Origin: Larkinella rosea
Lineage (GTDB): Bacteria; Bacteroidota; Bacteroidia; Cytophagales; Spirosomataceae
DNA: 64,000 nucleotides
Assembly: GCF_003858635.1 (NCBI RefSeq)
Contig: NZ_RQJO01000007.1
Coordinates: 745,941 to 809,940 of the forward strand
Direction: 5' to 3'
Under the pieces are notes generated by a model. That model saw only the letters and a list, made by a program, of their open reading frames with translations, searched no databases and was not told where the DNA came from. The translations under genes and the position numbers were made by a program. Below are positions 54,223 to 61,825 of the stretch, piece after piece (position 1 is the first letter of the stretch; each line of letters starts with the position of its first letter).

Positions 54223-55167
54223 TTAACTAACTGCGTTTTCCGATGCTGTATCGGTTTCAGCTTGTGGTTCATCGGTTTTATCCCTCGAGAAAAATCCAAT
54301 TATTTTTCTTCCGAATTTGCCGAATACTGCAATTAAACCAAGCGCAATTAATTTGATGTTTTTTAACAGTAGCGCCAGTATTCCGGCTTTTGCCAATAAT
54401 TTGCCAGCCACCAGTCCGCCGATGGAATAAGCAGCCACTTGATCGATATCTGGGTTAAAATCAGTGTATTTACTACCATCTTTGAATTTGGCAATATGTA
54501 TAATATCAGACACGTGTTCGGTTATATCTTTCAATTGGTCAATTGTACCAACCGCATTTAAACTTAACACGCCTTTTCGTCCCAAAATTCTTACATCGTA
54601 GTTGAGCGTCGTATCGGCTGATCCGCCGAATGCCAGCGATTTAGCCCAGTGAAGGATATTATTTTTTTTATCATAGTAAGGTTTGGCGGCCCATCCTATA
54701 ACATGAACGGTAGAATACCCCTGCTTGGCTCGGGCTTCGTTTTCATCAGCCTCACTTGAATGCATTTCTTTCATCATTTCGTCGTAATCGATCTCGTCTG
54801 CGTCTTCGTCCTTGACATATCCCGATTTTTCATACGTAATGATAAAAGCCCAGGCTGCCGGATTTACGATCGAGTAGTCATCTTTTACTAACATACCCAT
54901 TAACCCTTCCTGGCGAGGATTCCCCCATAAATCATAGACGACATATTCGGCGTCTTTCTGGGGCATTAACTTGTACCCTTTGGGAATTGAGAGTTTTATT
55001 TCAGAATTTAAATCGACACTCCCAGTTTGATATGGAATTTGTTTATCCTTTTCCAGTACCTCCTTAAGCTTATTAAATTGCTCTGAAGATGTAGTATCGA
55101 TTTTTTGAGAAAAAGAGGAGACCGCGAAAAATAGCAACAGAAAAATACTAAGGATAGGTTTCTTCAT
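54223..55167 (-). CDS. DUF2167 membrane protein
   Basis: This 314-residue protein has a signal peptide (about 1-20, ending SSFSQ). The body matches DUF2167: IKLSIPKGYKLMPQKDAEYV, a GLMGMLVKDD strand, then GWAAKPYYDKKNNILHWAKS and the LNYDVRILGRKGVLSLNAVG block. Two hydrophobic helices at about 240-285 anchor the C-terminus, followed by a basic/acidic tail. The family is widespread and uncharacterised; it is predicted to be an envelope protein. The gene begins a two-gene unit with rhomboid. The region upstream (55,168-55,370) is AT-rich and should hold its promoter. Confidence 0.85.
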   Translation of the reverse strand: MKKPILSIFLLLFFAVSSFSQKIDTTSSEQFNKLKEVLEKDKQIPYQTGSVDLNSEIKLSIPKGYKLMPQKDAEYVVYDLWGNPRQEGLMGMLVKDDYSIVNPAAWAFIITYEKSGYVKDEDADEIDYDEMMKEMHSSEADENEARAKQGYSTVHVIGWAAKPYYDKKNNILHWAKSLAFGGSADTTLNYDVRILGRKGVLSLNAVGTIDQLKDITEHVSDIIHIAKFKDGSKYTDFNPDIDQVAAYSIGGLVAGKLLAKAGILALLLKNIKLIALGLIAVFGKFGRKIIGFFSRDKTDEPQAETDTASENAVS

Positions 55168-55368
55168 AATTGAAATTTAATTAATTGGTAAGATATCTAC
55201 TAAAAGCAGTTAATTCGGTAAAACGCGTATAAAAATGATTTGCGAAATTAATCAGAATGTTTTTTATAATAGGTTGAATTATTGAAATATTTTTTGAAAA
55301 AATTTAAGTATTCGAACCGCTAAAGACAGTAACATTATTAAGTGTCAAAAAGGTAACATAGGAACGAA

Positions 55369-55392
55369 AAACCCCGGCAACGAGCCAGGGTT
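55369..55392 (-). terminator. Terminator after bshB1
   Basis: On the minus strand AACCCTGGC pairs with GCCGGGGTT (one mismatch, loop TCGTT) and is followed by TTTTCG. It lies 31 bp past the bshB1 stop. Confidence 0.65.
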
Positions 55393-55423
55393 AACGAGTA
55401 TTTTAAAATGGATGTTGGAGAGC

Positions 55424-56158
55424 TTATTTCAAAGCAAATAAATCCGTCACGCCAATCGTCCGGTCCACGGTGAATCCTTCGCCGTATTTGACGCCGATGA
55501 CGTGGCCGAACTCTTCGGCGCGGGCGCGCAGAAACTCCATAAATTCCTGGCTGGCAATGTAACTCATGGGTTCATTGCTTTTTGGATCATAAAATTGACT
55601 CTTGTATGCCAGCAATGATTCCTGTTTTTTATCGTAAAAATCGGTGATGTCGACGATAAAATCCGGTTTGATATAGCGATCCTGAATCAAGTGGTAAACG
55701 ATTTTGGGCCGCCAGGCTGCCTGGTCGTTTCGGGTAGCGTCGACGCCCAGGTTGTCGACGGTTTTGATTTGCCGTAATCCAGAGTAAAAACACGCGTCAA
55801 CGACCAGCTCCGACGCCCGTCCGTGATCGGGATGGCGGTCGTAAATTGCGTTGGTAATTACAATTTCGGGCTGGTATTTTCGGATGGCCACAATCAGGGC
55901 CTTTTGATGTTCTTCGTCGTTGCGGAAAAAACCGTCCCGGAAATTCATGTTTTCGCGGGCCGACAAACCCAGAATCCGGGCCGCGTCTTCGGCTTCCTGC
56001 AAGCGGATTTCGGGGGTTCCCCGGGTGCCTAACTCGCCACGCGTCAGGTCGACAATACCGACTTTTTTACCCTGCGCAACCAGTGAAAGAATCGTTCCGG
56101 CACAGCCTAGTTCGGCATCGTCGGGATGGACGGCAATTACGAGCAGATCAAGTTTCAT
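55424..56158 (-). CDS. bshB1: Bacillithiol biosynthesis deacetylase BshB1
   Basis: The start is set at ATG 56,158 (MKLDLLVIAVHPDDAELG), which places the zinc motif HPDD at residues 11-14, where family members have it; the frame stays open to 56,209. The 244-residue LmbE-type deacetylase removes the acetyl group of GlcNAc-malate in bacillithiol synthesis. Other family blocks are GIVDLTRGELGTRGT, the zinc ligand His in YDRHPDHGRASELV, and YKSQFYDP. Bacillithiol is the main low-molecular thiol of many Bacteroidota and Firmicutes, which supports the lineage call. bshA and bshC are not in the window. Confidence 0.93.
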   Translation of the reverse strand: MKLDLLVIAVHPDDAELGCAGTILSLVAQGKKVGIVDLTRGELGTRGTPEIRLQEAEDAARILGLSARENMNFRDGFFRNDEEHQKALIVAIRKYQPEIVITNAIYDRHPDHGRASELVVDACFYSGLRQIKTVDNLGVDATRNDQAAWRPKIVYHLIQDRYIKPDFIVDITDFYDKKQESLLAYKSQFYDPKSNEPMSYIASQEFMEFLRARAEEFGHVIGVKYGEGFTVDRTIGVTDLFALK

Positions 56159-56234
56159 TTCGAAGAAATCAGTAAACCTAAAGTGAACGTTTGCTAAACG
56201 CCGATTCACTTCAACCCTTAATTTTTAAACGGCA

Positions 56235-57308
56235 TTAATGGACTCTCAACTTCTGTCCCGGTCGAATCCGCGAGCGGGTTGACAGGTGGTTTTTCCGGGC
56301 GAGCGTCGAGGCCGATAAACCGTAGCGCCGGGCAATGCTCGTCAGGGTTTCGCCCGAACGAACGCGGTGCAGAACGGTTCGTTTGAAACGGGGTTTAAAA
56401 CCGGACAGATTGACATTTTTTCCCCGCAAATAATCCCAGACGGATGCCGTCAGAATAAAATGGTCGGAGATCAGCGAATTGGTCGGGAAATCGTAGACGA
56501 ATGTTGGGCTAAACGGATTGCCTTCATACCGGGTTTCGAAGTGGAGGTGTGAGCCTGAACTGCGGCCGGTGCTGCCACCCAACCCAATCTGGTCACCGGC
56601 TTTGATGAGCTGACCGGATTCGACCAGCGCTTTGGATAAGTGGCCGTATACGGTTTCCAGACCGTTGTAATGACGAAGAAGAATGTAGCGTCCAAAACCG
56701 CCACCGTCCCAGCCCGAAACCCGCACAATGCCGTCGAAGGCGGCATAAACCGGGTCGCCGGTTTCGAGGTCAAGGTCCATTCCCTTGTGCCACCGTCCCC
56801 AGCGGGGGCCGAACATGGAGGTTATTTTACCATCGACCGTAGGAGCTGACCAGAACCGGTTTTGGGTTGGATCGTATAATTTGAGGTCAATGACTTCGTC
56901 GAATTGGAGCGGGTCGATGCCGTAGGGATCGACGTTGTGAGGGTCCCAGATGGCAAAATAGTCCGCAATTTTTACCCAGTCGTCCCCAACCTGAACGGAG
57001 TCAATGTATTCGACAACGGCGGGTTCACCTTCATCGATGGTGGAAGTATCCTCCGCGACGACGGGATTTACTTCTTTTTTGGGTTCAAACTGATTGTTAA
57101 AACGCAGATTGGAAGGCTCCTGCTCAAATTCCTCATCCGGTTCCTGGGTCGGGGTCTGCGTTGGGAAGTTTGGATTCTCTTTCTCTGATTTCTTTGGCTT
57201 GATGCTCAGGTTTTTCTTGAATTTACCTCGTTCCTGCGCTTCTACGGTCGATACGCTTGCCAAACAGCAAACGCTGGCGAACAGCCACCAGACTGCCAGT
57301 TTTCTCAT
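56235..57308 (-). CDS. M23 metallopeptidase with C-terminal LysM
   Basis: The start is set at ATG 57,308 (MRKLAVWWLFASVCCLASVS, a signal peptide); the open frame reaches 57,380 but runs into the large hairpin. The 357-residue protein has a disordered, Pro/Glu-rich stretch at about 30-80. An M23 domain at about 165-275 shows the zinc motif in HKGMDLD and the HxH in GSHLHFETRY, so it should be an active endopeptidase on peptidoglycan. A LysM motif closes the protein (about 308-357, VLHRVRSGETLTSIARRYGL). LysM at the C-terminus targets peptidoglycan. It probably works in wall remodelling or daughter-cell separation. Confidence 0.92.
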   Translation of the reverse strand: MRKLAVWWLFASVCCLASVSTVEAQERGKFKKNLSIKPKKSEKENPNFPTQTPTQEPDEEFEQEPSNLRFNNQFEPKKEVNPVVAEDTSTIDEGEPAVVEYIDSVQVGDDWVKIADYFAIWDPHNVDPYGIDPLQFDEVIDLKLYDPTQNRFWSAPTVDGKITSMFGPRWGRWHKGMDLDLETGDPVYAAFDGIVRVSGWDGGGFGRYILLRHYNGLETVYGHLSKALVESGQLIKAGDQIGLGGSTGRSSGSHLHFETRYEGNPFSPTFVYDFPTNSLISDHFILTASVWDYLRGKNVNLSGFKPRFKRTVLHRVRSGETLTSIARRYGLSASTLARKNHLSTRSRIRPGQKLRVH

Positions 57309-57326
57309 CCTTGGGGATAAAGTTTG

Positions 57327-57399
57327 ACAAAGGGAGTTGTGACGATTGACGATTGACCATTGTCGATGGTCAATCGTCAATCGTCACAACTCCCTTTGT
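57327..57399. repeat. Perfect 34-bp inverted repeat (73-bp hairpin)
   Basis: Two arms, 57,327-57,360 and 57,366-57,399, are perfect complements around the loop TGTCG. The arm includes the tandem GACGATTGACGATTGAC. It lies between trxB (ends 57,423) and the LysM-M23 gene (starts 57,308), both on the minus strand. It can act as a terminator for trxB, but its length and perfection suggest a mobile or structural repeat (MITE or REP-like). Confidence 0.8.
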
Positions 57400-57422
57400 G
57401 GTGGTTACAAATTGTATATCAT

Positions 57423-58376
57423 TTACGCTTCCGCGTGCATTTCAACTTCTTTCATGGCTAGATACCGCTCGGCATCCAGTGCAGCCATACAACCCGTACC
57501 GGCCGCCGTAATGGCCTGGCGGTAAATGTTATCCTGGGCATCTCCGCAGGCAAAAACACCCGGAACATTGGTCCGGCTGCTGCCTTTTTCGGTAATGATA
57601 TACCCGGTTTCATCCATTTCAACGTACGGTTTGAAAATAGCCGTATTGGGCTCGTGACCAATGGCAACAAAAAAGCCGGAAACATCAATAACGCGTTTTT
57701 CGCCCGTTACCGTATTTTTGATCAGCGCTCCGGTTACTTCGTCTTCACCCAGCACCTCTTCCGTTTCGCTGTTCCACAGGATTTCAATGTTTGGCAGCGA
57801 TTTTACGCGGTTCTGCATAAATTTCGACGCCCGCATTTCGCCCCGGCGAACAATCATGTACACTTTCCGGCACAGGTTGGCGAGGTAACTGGCTTCTTCA
57901 GCCGCGGTATCACCTGCTCCAACGATAGCAACATCCTTGCCACGAAAGAAAAAACCGTCACAAACCGCGCAGGCCGAAACGCCCAGACCGTTAAGACGCA
58001 TTTCCGACGGCAGCCCCAGCCATTTGGCCGATGCCCCGGTTGAGATGATGACGACATTCGCACTGATCTCCTGCTGTTCGTCAACGGTTGCTTTGTGAAT
58101 GGAACCGGAAAAATCGACGGCGGTTACCACACCGTAGCGAATATCGGTACCAAACCGGCGGGCCTGTTGTTCCAAATCCACCATCAGTTGTTGACCGTGG
58201 ACGCCTTCCGGATAGCCGGGGAAATTATCTACTTCGTTGGTAATCGTGAGTTGACCGCCCGGTTGCATTCCCTGGTAAAGAACGGGCTTCATCCCCGCCC
58301 GGGAAGCATAAATAGCGGCTGTATATCCGGCCGGACCGGAACCAATAATAAGGCAATTAACGTGTTCAGTGGTCAT
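57423..58376 (-). CDS. trxB: Thioredoxin reductase
   Basis: The start is set at ATG 58,376 (MTTEHVNCLIIGSGPAGYTA), which gives the FAD motif GSGPAG at residues 12-17; the frame is open to 58,502. The 317-residue flavoenzyme reduces thioredoxin with NADPH. The redox pair is Cys136/Cys139 (ACAVCDG), the NADPH-binding motif is GAGDTAAEEA, and GVFACGDAQDN near the C-terminus binds FAD. Length and layout are those of low-molecular-weight TrxB. Its promoter is visible at 58,453-58,483. Confidence 0.95.
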   Translation of the reverse strand: MTTEHVNCLIIGSGPAGYTAAIYASRAGMKPVLYQGMQPGGQLTITNEVDNFPGYPEGVHGQQLMVDLEQQARRFGTDIRYGVVTAVDFSGSIHKATVDEQQEISANVVIISTGASAKWLGLPSEMRLNGLGVSACAVCDGFFFRGKDVAIVGAGDTAAEEASYLANLCRKVYMIVRRGEMRASKFMQNRVKSLPNIEILWNSETEEVLGEDEVTGALIKNTVTGEKRVIDVSGFFVAIGHEPNTAIFKPYVEMDETGYIITEKGSSRTNVPGVFACGDAQDNIYRQAITAAGTGCMAALDAERYLAMKEVEMHAEA

Positions 58377-58452
58377 TAGCTGACAAAAAATAGAGTGTTT
58401 AATCGGGGTGGCTCTGAAGGAAAAACCGGGCCAGACACTGAAAAAACAAGCG

Positions 58453-58483
58453 CAAAGGTGCAAAAAATTCCCGGCGAAACCAA
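58453..58483 (-). promoter_or_regulatory. Promoter for trxB
   Basis: On the minus strand TTG (plus 58,481-58,483) is followed after 20 bp by CACCTTTG (plus 58,453-58,460), a one-base variant of TAnnTTTG. Transcription would start near 58,445, about 70 nt before the ATG at 58,376. Confidence 0.55.
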
Positions 58484-58648
58484 GTTGGGAGATAATGAAC
58501 AATTTACATTGAATAATGAAAATTCGACACAGAAATTAGCAGTAAATTGGTCTGGAATTGCCTTTTCTTCGTTCGTTTTACCGGAAACCCATCAGCCAGA
58601 TTGGGCGGTTTTTAATGGAAAATTAAGTTGATGGTGAAAAAATCAATA

Positions 58649-58672
58649 AGCCCACGGTTTTAGTCGTGGGCT
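58649..58672 (-). terminator. Terminator after the HsdR-N-type gene
   Basis: A perfect 8-bp stem AGCCCACG / CGTGGGCT has an 8-base loop; on the minus strand it is followed by TATTGATTTTTTC. It lies 31 bp past the stop at 58,703. Confidence 0.75.
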
Positions 58673-58702
58673 AGTATTTTCTTCGAGAAAATCAGTGGTT
58701 CT

Positions 58703-59797
58703 TTAATCCTTTCCCGGTTTTCCGCCTTCAATTAAAGTTAAAGACTTGAGGAGATGATCACTGTAATCGTAAATGTTATTCAGAGACTGAATTTCATATT
58801 TTACCTCCTTCCGGGATTCATCCAGAAAGGCTATGTATTTCTTCTGGCTATTCATGTACATTCGACACAGCGGTTTTCTATTATTATCGTCCAGCAGAAT
58901 CGCAAAATACGATTGAGCATCACGATGGAAAATTCGCTCACCATCGATCGTTGATCGTAATATGGCCCGAACAATATAGTAGGATTCCATTTCCTCTGCC
59001 GTGGTTACTATGTTTGGTTCCTTCTTCGTTTCGATTGCCGGCTCAGGAGCACTGGTTGGCGCAGTGGATGGCAAATCCTGCTGCTCTTCAATAGTAAGTG
59101 CAGATTTTAGACGGTCGGTTATCTGATCGGAAATGATTTGTTGAAAGCCCTTCTTAATCAATGCTTTAAAGTAATCGAACATTTTAGCGTGGAGCAATCC
59201 CGGGTAAACCTGCTTTGCAATGTAACGAACCAATGCGTCGGATGGGTCGGCCATTTCCTGCGCAATTAGCGGTTTTAGTTCACCCATGTATTTTAGCTCA
59301 CTTGCGGTCGAGAGAATGGACTCTACATCAAAATATGATTTATGAAATTTCTTCAGTTCCTCAATTTGAGCATCTTTCGGATCGGTCAAATTGATTTCCA
59401 GAAATGGCTTTTGGTCCATTTTATTCGTTTCTATCAAATCAGTATAGAACCGATAGATTACTCCATTGGTCAGAATGCCAAACCGGGCTTTTGTGACGTG
59501 GAAATATCGAAGGAGTTGATTGTCGTGTAAGGTTAGGCTCTGGTTATGGTGCTTGCATTCAATCAGAATTATCGGTTGCCCGTCCTTCATTATAGCGTAG
59601 TCAACTTTTTCCCCTTTTTTAGTACCAATGTCACTAATAAACTCGGGAGAAACTTCATGTGGGTCGAATACATCGTAGCCCAATGCATTGAGAAAGGGAA
59701 GAATCAAAGCGGTTTTGGTGGCTTCCTCAGTTTGAATCGAATCCTTTAACCGACTGATGCGTTCACCAATTTTTTTGATGGTGTCTTTAAAATCCAT
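58703..59797 (-). CDS. Lone restriction-endonuclease-like protein (HsdR N-terminal domain)
   Basis: This 364-residue soluble protein has an N-terminal nuclease domain like the type I R-subunit N-terminus (HSDR_N). It shows EEATKTALILPFLNALGYD, Asp66 in KVDYAIM, and Glu80-x-Lys82 in ILIECKHHN, the PD-(D/E)XK core, followed by LLRYFHVTKARFGILTNG. There is no helicase part. After a helical middle and a Pro/Ala/Glu linker (about 225-255), a C-terminal domain of about 95 residues contains MYMNSQKKYIAFLDESRKE. Such stand-alone proteins are common in bacteria and often annotated as type I restriction enzyme, but lack partners; a role in defence or DNA repair is possible. No hsdM or hsdS is nearby. 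Confidence 0.8.
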   Translation of the reverse strand: MDFKDTIKKIGERISRLKDSIQTEEATKTALILPFLNALGYDVFDPHEVSPEFISDIGTKKGEKVDYAIMKDGQPIILIECKHHNQSLTLHDNQLLRYFHVTKARFGILTNGVIYRFYTDLIETNKMDQKPFLEINLTDPKDAQIEELKKFHKSYFDVESILSTASELKYMGELKPLIAQEMADPSDALVRYIAKQVYPGLLHAKMFDYFKALIKKGFQQIISDQITDRLKSALTIEEQQDLPSTAPTSAPEPAIETKKEPNIVTTAEEMESYYIVRAILRSTIDGERIFHRDAQSYFAILLDDNNRKPLCRMYMNSQKKYIAFLDESRKEVKYEIQSLNNIYDYSDHLLKSLTLIEGGKPGKD

Positions 59798-59911
59798 AGA
59801 GTTTAAAAGATAGGTTTATTGGACGAGTCTAATTATAAATTTAATAAGTACAATATTAATATGTTTTTTGGTAATCGGTAATAAATAATGAAAGGGGAGA
59901 CCTTAAGAGGA

Positions 59912-59942
59912 TTGGGGTAGAATGGAATAGAACCTTCCTTTG
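59912..59942 (+). promoter_or_regulatory. Promoter for the NIPSNAP gene
   Basis: TTG at 59,912-59,914, 20 bp, then TTCCTTTG at 59,935-59,942 (one base from TAnnTTTG). Transcription would start near 59,949, about 32 nt before the ATG at 59,981. Confidence 0.45.
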
Positions 59943-59980
59943 GTCAAATTGAAAACCTAATTGGATCGAAATCAACTCTT

Positions 59981-60775
59981 ATGAAAAGACGCAAATTTGT
60001 TCAGGCTTCCCTGCTTGCTGGTACAGCTACCGGTTTTCTGCCTTCCGTAAACCCGTCGGAAAGTGGACAGCAAAGCGGGCCATCCGAATTTTATGAATTG
60101 CGGATTTATACGTTAAAGAATGGCAAACAGCAGAAACTGGTTGAGAACTATTTTCAAAACGCCCTGATTCCGGCACTCAATCGGTTGGGTAGCAAAACGA
60201 TTGGTGTTTTTACCGAGTATCTTGCGCAAGGCTTCACCAAACTGGTTGCCGTTATTCCGTTTCAATCGCTCGACGATTATTTTAAACTGCCGGACACTTT
60301 AGCCCGGGATTCGGCTTACCAGCAAGCGGCCGCGGATTATTTGAATGCTCCGGCGACGGAACCGGCCTATGAGCGCATTGAAAGCTCGCTGTTGAAGTCA
60401 TTTGCGTATATGCCAAAGCTGGAAGCGCCGGAGAAAAAACCGCGTATTTTTGAACTGCGTCGCTACGAAAGCCACAACGAAACCGCCGGAAAAAAGAAAA
60501 TCGAGATGTTTAACGAGGGGGGGGAAATCGCCATTTTCAAGCGGGTCGGCCTCACCCCGGTTTTTTTCGGCGAAACGCTGATCGGTCCCCAGCGCCCGAA
60601 TCTGACGTACATGCTGACATTCGACAACATGGAGGAGCACGACCTGAACTGGAAAGCATTTGGCAGTGATCCCGAATGGAAAAAAATCAGTGCCATTCCC
60701 GAATACACCAACGCCCGGATCGTCTCCAACATCGTCCGTACGTTCCTGATTCCCACCGCTTTTTCCCAAATTTAA
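59981..60775 (+). CDS. NIPSNAP-family protein with Tat-type leader
   Basis: This 264-residue protein starts with MKRRKFVQASLLAGTATGFL, a twin-arginine-like export signal. Two ferredoxin-like NIPSNAP domains follow: the first opens FYELRIYTLKNGKQQKLVE (about 38-56), and the second opens IFELRRYESHNETAGKKKIE (about 153-172) and contains LTYMLTFDNMEEHDLNWKAF. Members occur as monooxygenase-like or sensor folds, and the exported Bacteroidota and Planctomycetes form has no known substrate. A run of eight G lies within the second half of the gene at 60,517-60,524. The gene stands alone, convergent with a small membrane-protein gene. Confidence 0.85.
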   Translation: MKRRKFVQASLLAGTATGFLPSVNPSESGQQSGPSEFYELRIYTLKNGKQQKLVENYFQNALIPALNRLGSKTIGVFTEYLAQGFTKLVAVIPFQSLDDYFKLPDTLARDSAYQQAAADYLNAPATEPAYERIESSLLKSFAYMPKLEAPEKKPRIFELRRYESHNETAGKKKIEMFNEGGEIAIFKRVGLTPVFFGETLIGPQRPNLTYMLTFDNMEEHDLNWKAFGSDPEWKKISAIPEYTNARIVSNIVRTFLIPTAFSQI

Positions 60776-60779
60776 CCCG

Positions 60780-60965
60780 CTATAGCTGGGTGCTCAAATA
60801 CATCAGTAAAGCCGAGAAAAGTAAAGCGGCCGTGAAAAACATAGCTGATTGAATGTAGGTGTATACCCGATAGGCGGTTTTGCCTTTTTCCTGACGGGCT
60901 TTATAAAAAAGAATGCTCCCGATAACGACATACGATACGGTCAGGAAGGTAAGTAAGTAAATCAT
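60780..60965 (-). CDS. Small two-helix membrane protein
   Basis: Starting at ATG 60,965 the product has 61 residues; a start at 60,992 would add nine. It is two membrane helices (YLLTFLTVSYVVIGSILFY and a second at about 38-58) joined by a short basic loop (KARQEKGKTAYR). The family is not recognised. The helix-loop-helix build with a Lys/Arg-rich turn is typical of small inner-membrane proteins. It is convergent with the NIPSNAP gene, 4 bp apart. Confidence 0.6.
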   Translation of the reverse strand: MIYLLTFLTVSYVVIGSILFYKARQEKGKTAYRVYTYIQSAMFFTAALLFSALLMYLSTQL

Positions 60966-61182
60966 CGGCCGGATTCGATTCGTGAATTGCACCTAACTAA
61001 GTCACTTCTGTCTTTTAGCGCATTTTTGTGGTATATTTTCAGTATAATCTTACTGATCTGCAAAAACCGTTAACTAAAAGTCTTAAAAGTGATACAAGTA
61101 AGTCATTTTTGGTTTCATAATTTCGTTTTTATGACATATATTTGCTAGTAAATATAGCATAACTAAATTATAACGACGGACG

Positions 61183-61611
61183 ATGCAACCCATCCAATCT
61201 CGCATTTGGGACGGCCAGAAAATGCTTTACATGGCCGGGCTGCCCATGGCCCCAGAACCCTATTTGACCATCTGGCTTCAAGAGGCCATTGCGCTTGTTA
61301 GTCAGGTACCGCCTTGTTACGAGGAGATGCAGCAAACCAGCTTTGCCTGGCGGCTGATGCGCACCATCGGGCAGTCAGATCGGCAGGGCATTTTACTATA
61401 CGAAAACGATCTGGTGGAGTGGGATGGGCGAATTTTCGAAATTGGCTGGTCGAATCACCGCTGCGGATACGCATTGTTTCAACCGCTGGGAACCGGTGAG
61501 TTTCCGGCTTTTTCCCTCAGTGCGCTGCACGCCCGTCAGTTGCGGGTGTTGGGAAACCGGTTTGAACACCCCCAATTGCTCGAGCAGCGGTTTTTGTCGC
61601 AGGCAGCCTGA
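61183..61611 (+). CDS. YopX-family-like protein
   Basis: The protein is 142 residues. The order of elements follows YopX proteins of phages and prophages: an N-terminal RIWDGQKMLYM, a central LMRTIGQSDRQGILLYENDLVEWDG (split at about residues 58-82), an Arg/Gly strand (FEIGWSNHRCGYALF), and the end LRVLGNRFEHPQLL, which matches the usual V(I/L)GN-xxENP-(E/Q)LL close. YopX function is unknown. Finding it outside an evident prophage suggests a domesticated or stray phage gene. No other phage gene is next to it. Confidence 0.75.
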   Translation: MQPIQSRIWDGQKMLYMAGLPMAPEPYLTIWLQEAIALVSQVPPCYEEMQQTSFAWRLMRTIGQSDRQGILLYENDLVEWDGRIFEIGWSNHRCGYALFQPLGTGEFPAFSLSALHARQLRVLGNRFEHPQLLEQRFLSQAA

Positions 61612-61690
61612 CTACAATAGAATTTTTTAAGGGCGTTTTGTTATCCACACCATTTTTTGTCCTTTTCCGGCATGTTGATTATGCCAACAG

Positions 61691-61742
61691 GATACCATTT
61701 ATACTTCCGACGCCTTTCTGGCGCGGGAGTATAAATGGTATC
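61691..61742. terminator. Long hairpin between convergent genes
   Basis: An 18-bp stem with one mismatch (GATACCATTTATACTTCC paired with GGGAGTATAAATGGTATC) encloses a smaller GCC/GGC stem. It lies between the YopX-like gene (plus) and the peptidase-hydrolase gene (minus). There is no strong T-run, so it may be a structural repeat as well as a terminator. Confidence 0.5.
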
Positions 61743-61825
61743 TCGTGTGAAAACCGTCCGGTTTTTAGTCCGTAGAGGTATCGTTACGCTCTTTTCTACA
61801 TCAAAACCGGCACAGCTAAGCGGTT

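Noticed and set aside
58820..59797. Type I restriction-modification locus.
   Set aside because: Only the HsdR N-terminal-type nuclease is present; no helicase, hsdM or hsdS nearby.
60517..60524. Run of eight G in the NIPSNAP gene as a phase switch.
   Set aside because: It is late in the gene, shorter than the tract at 7,778, and the gene is not of a type known to vary; noted but not claimed.
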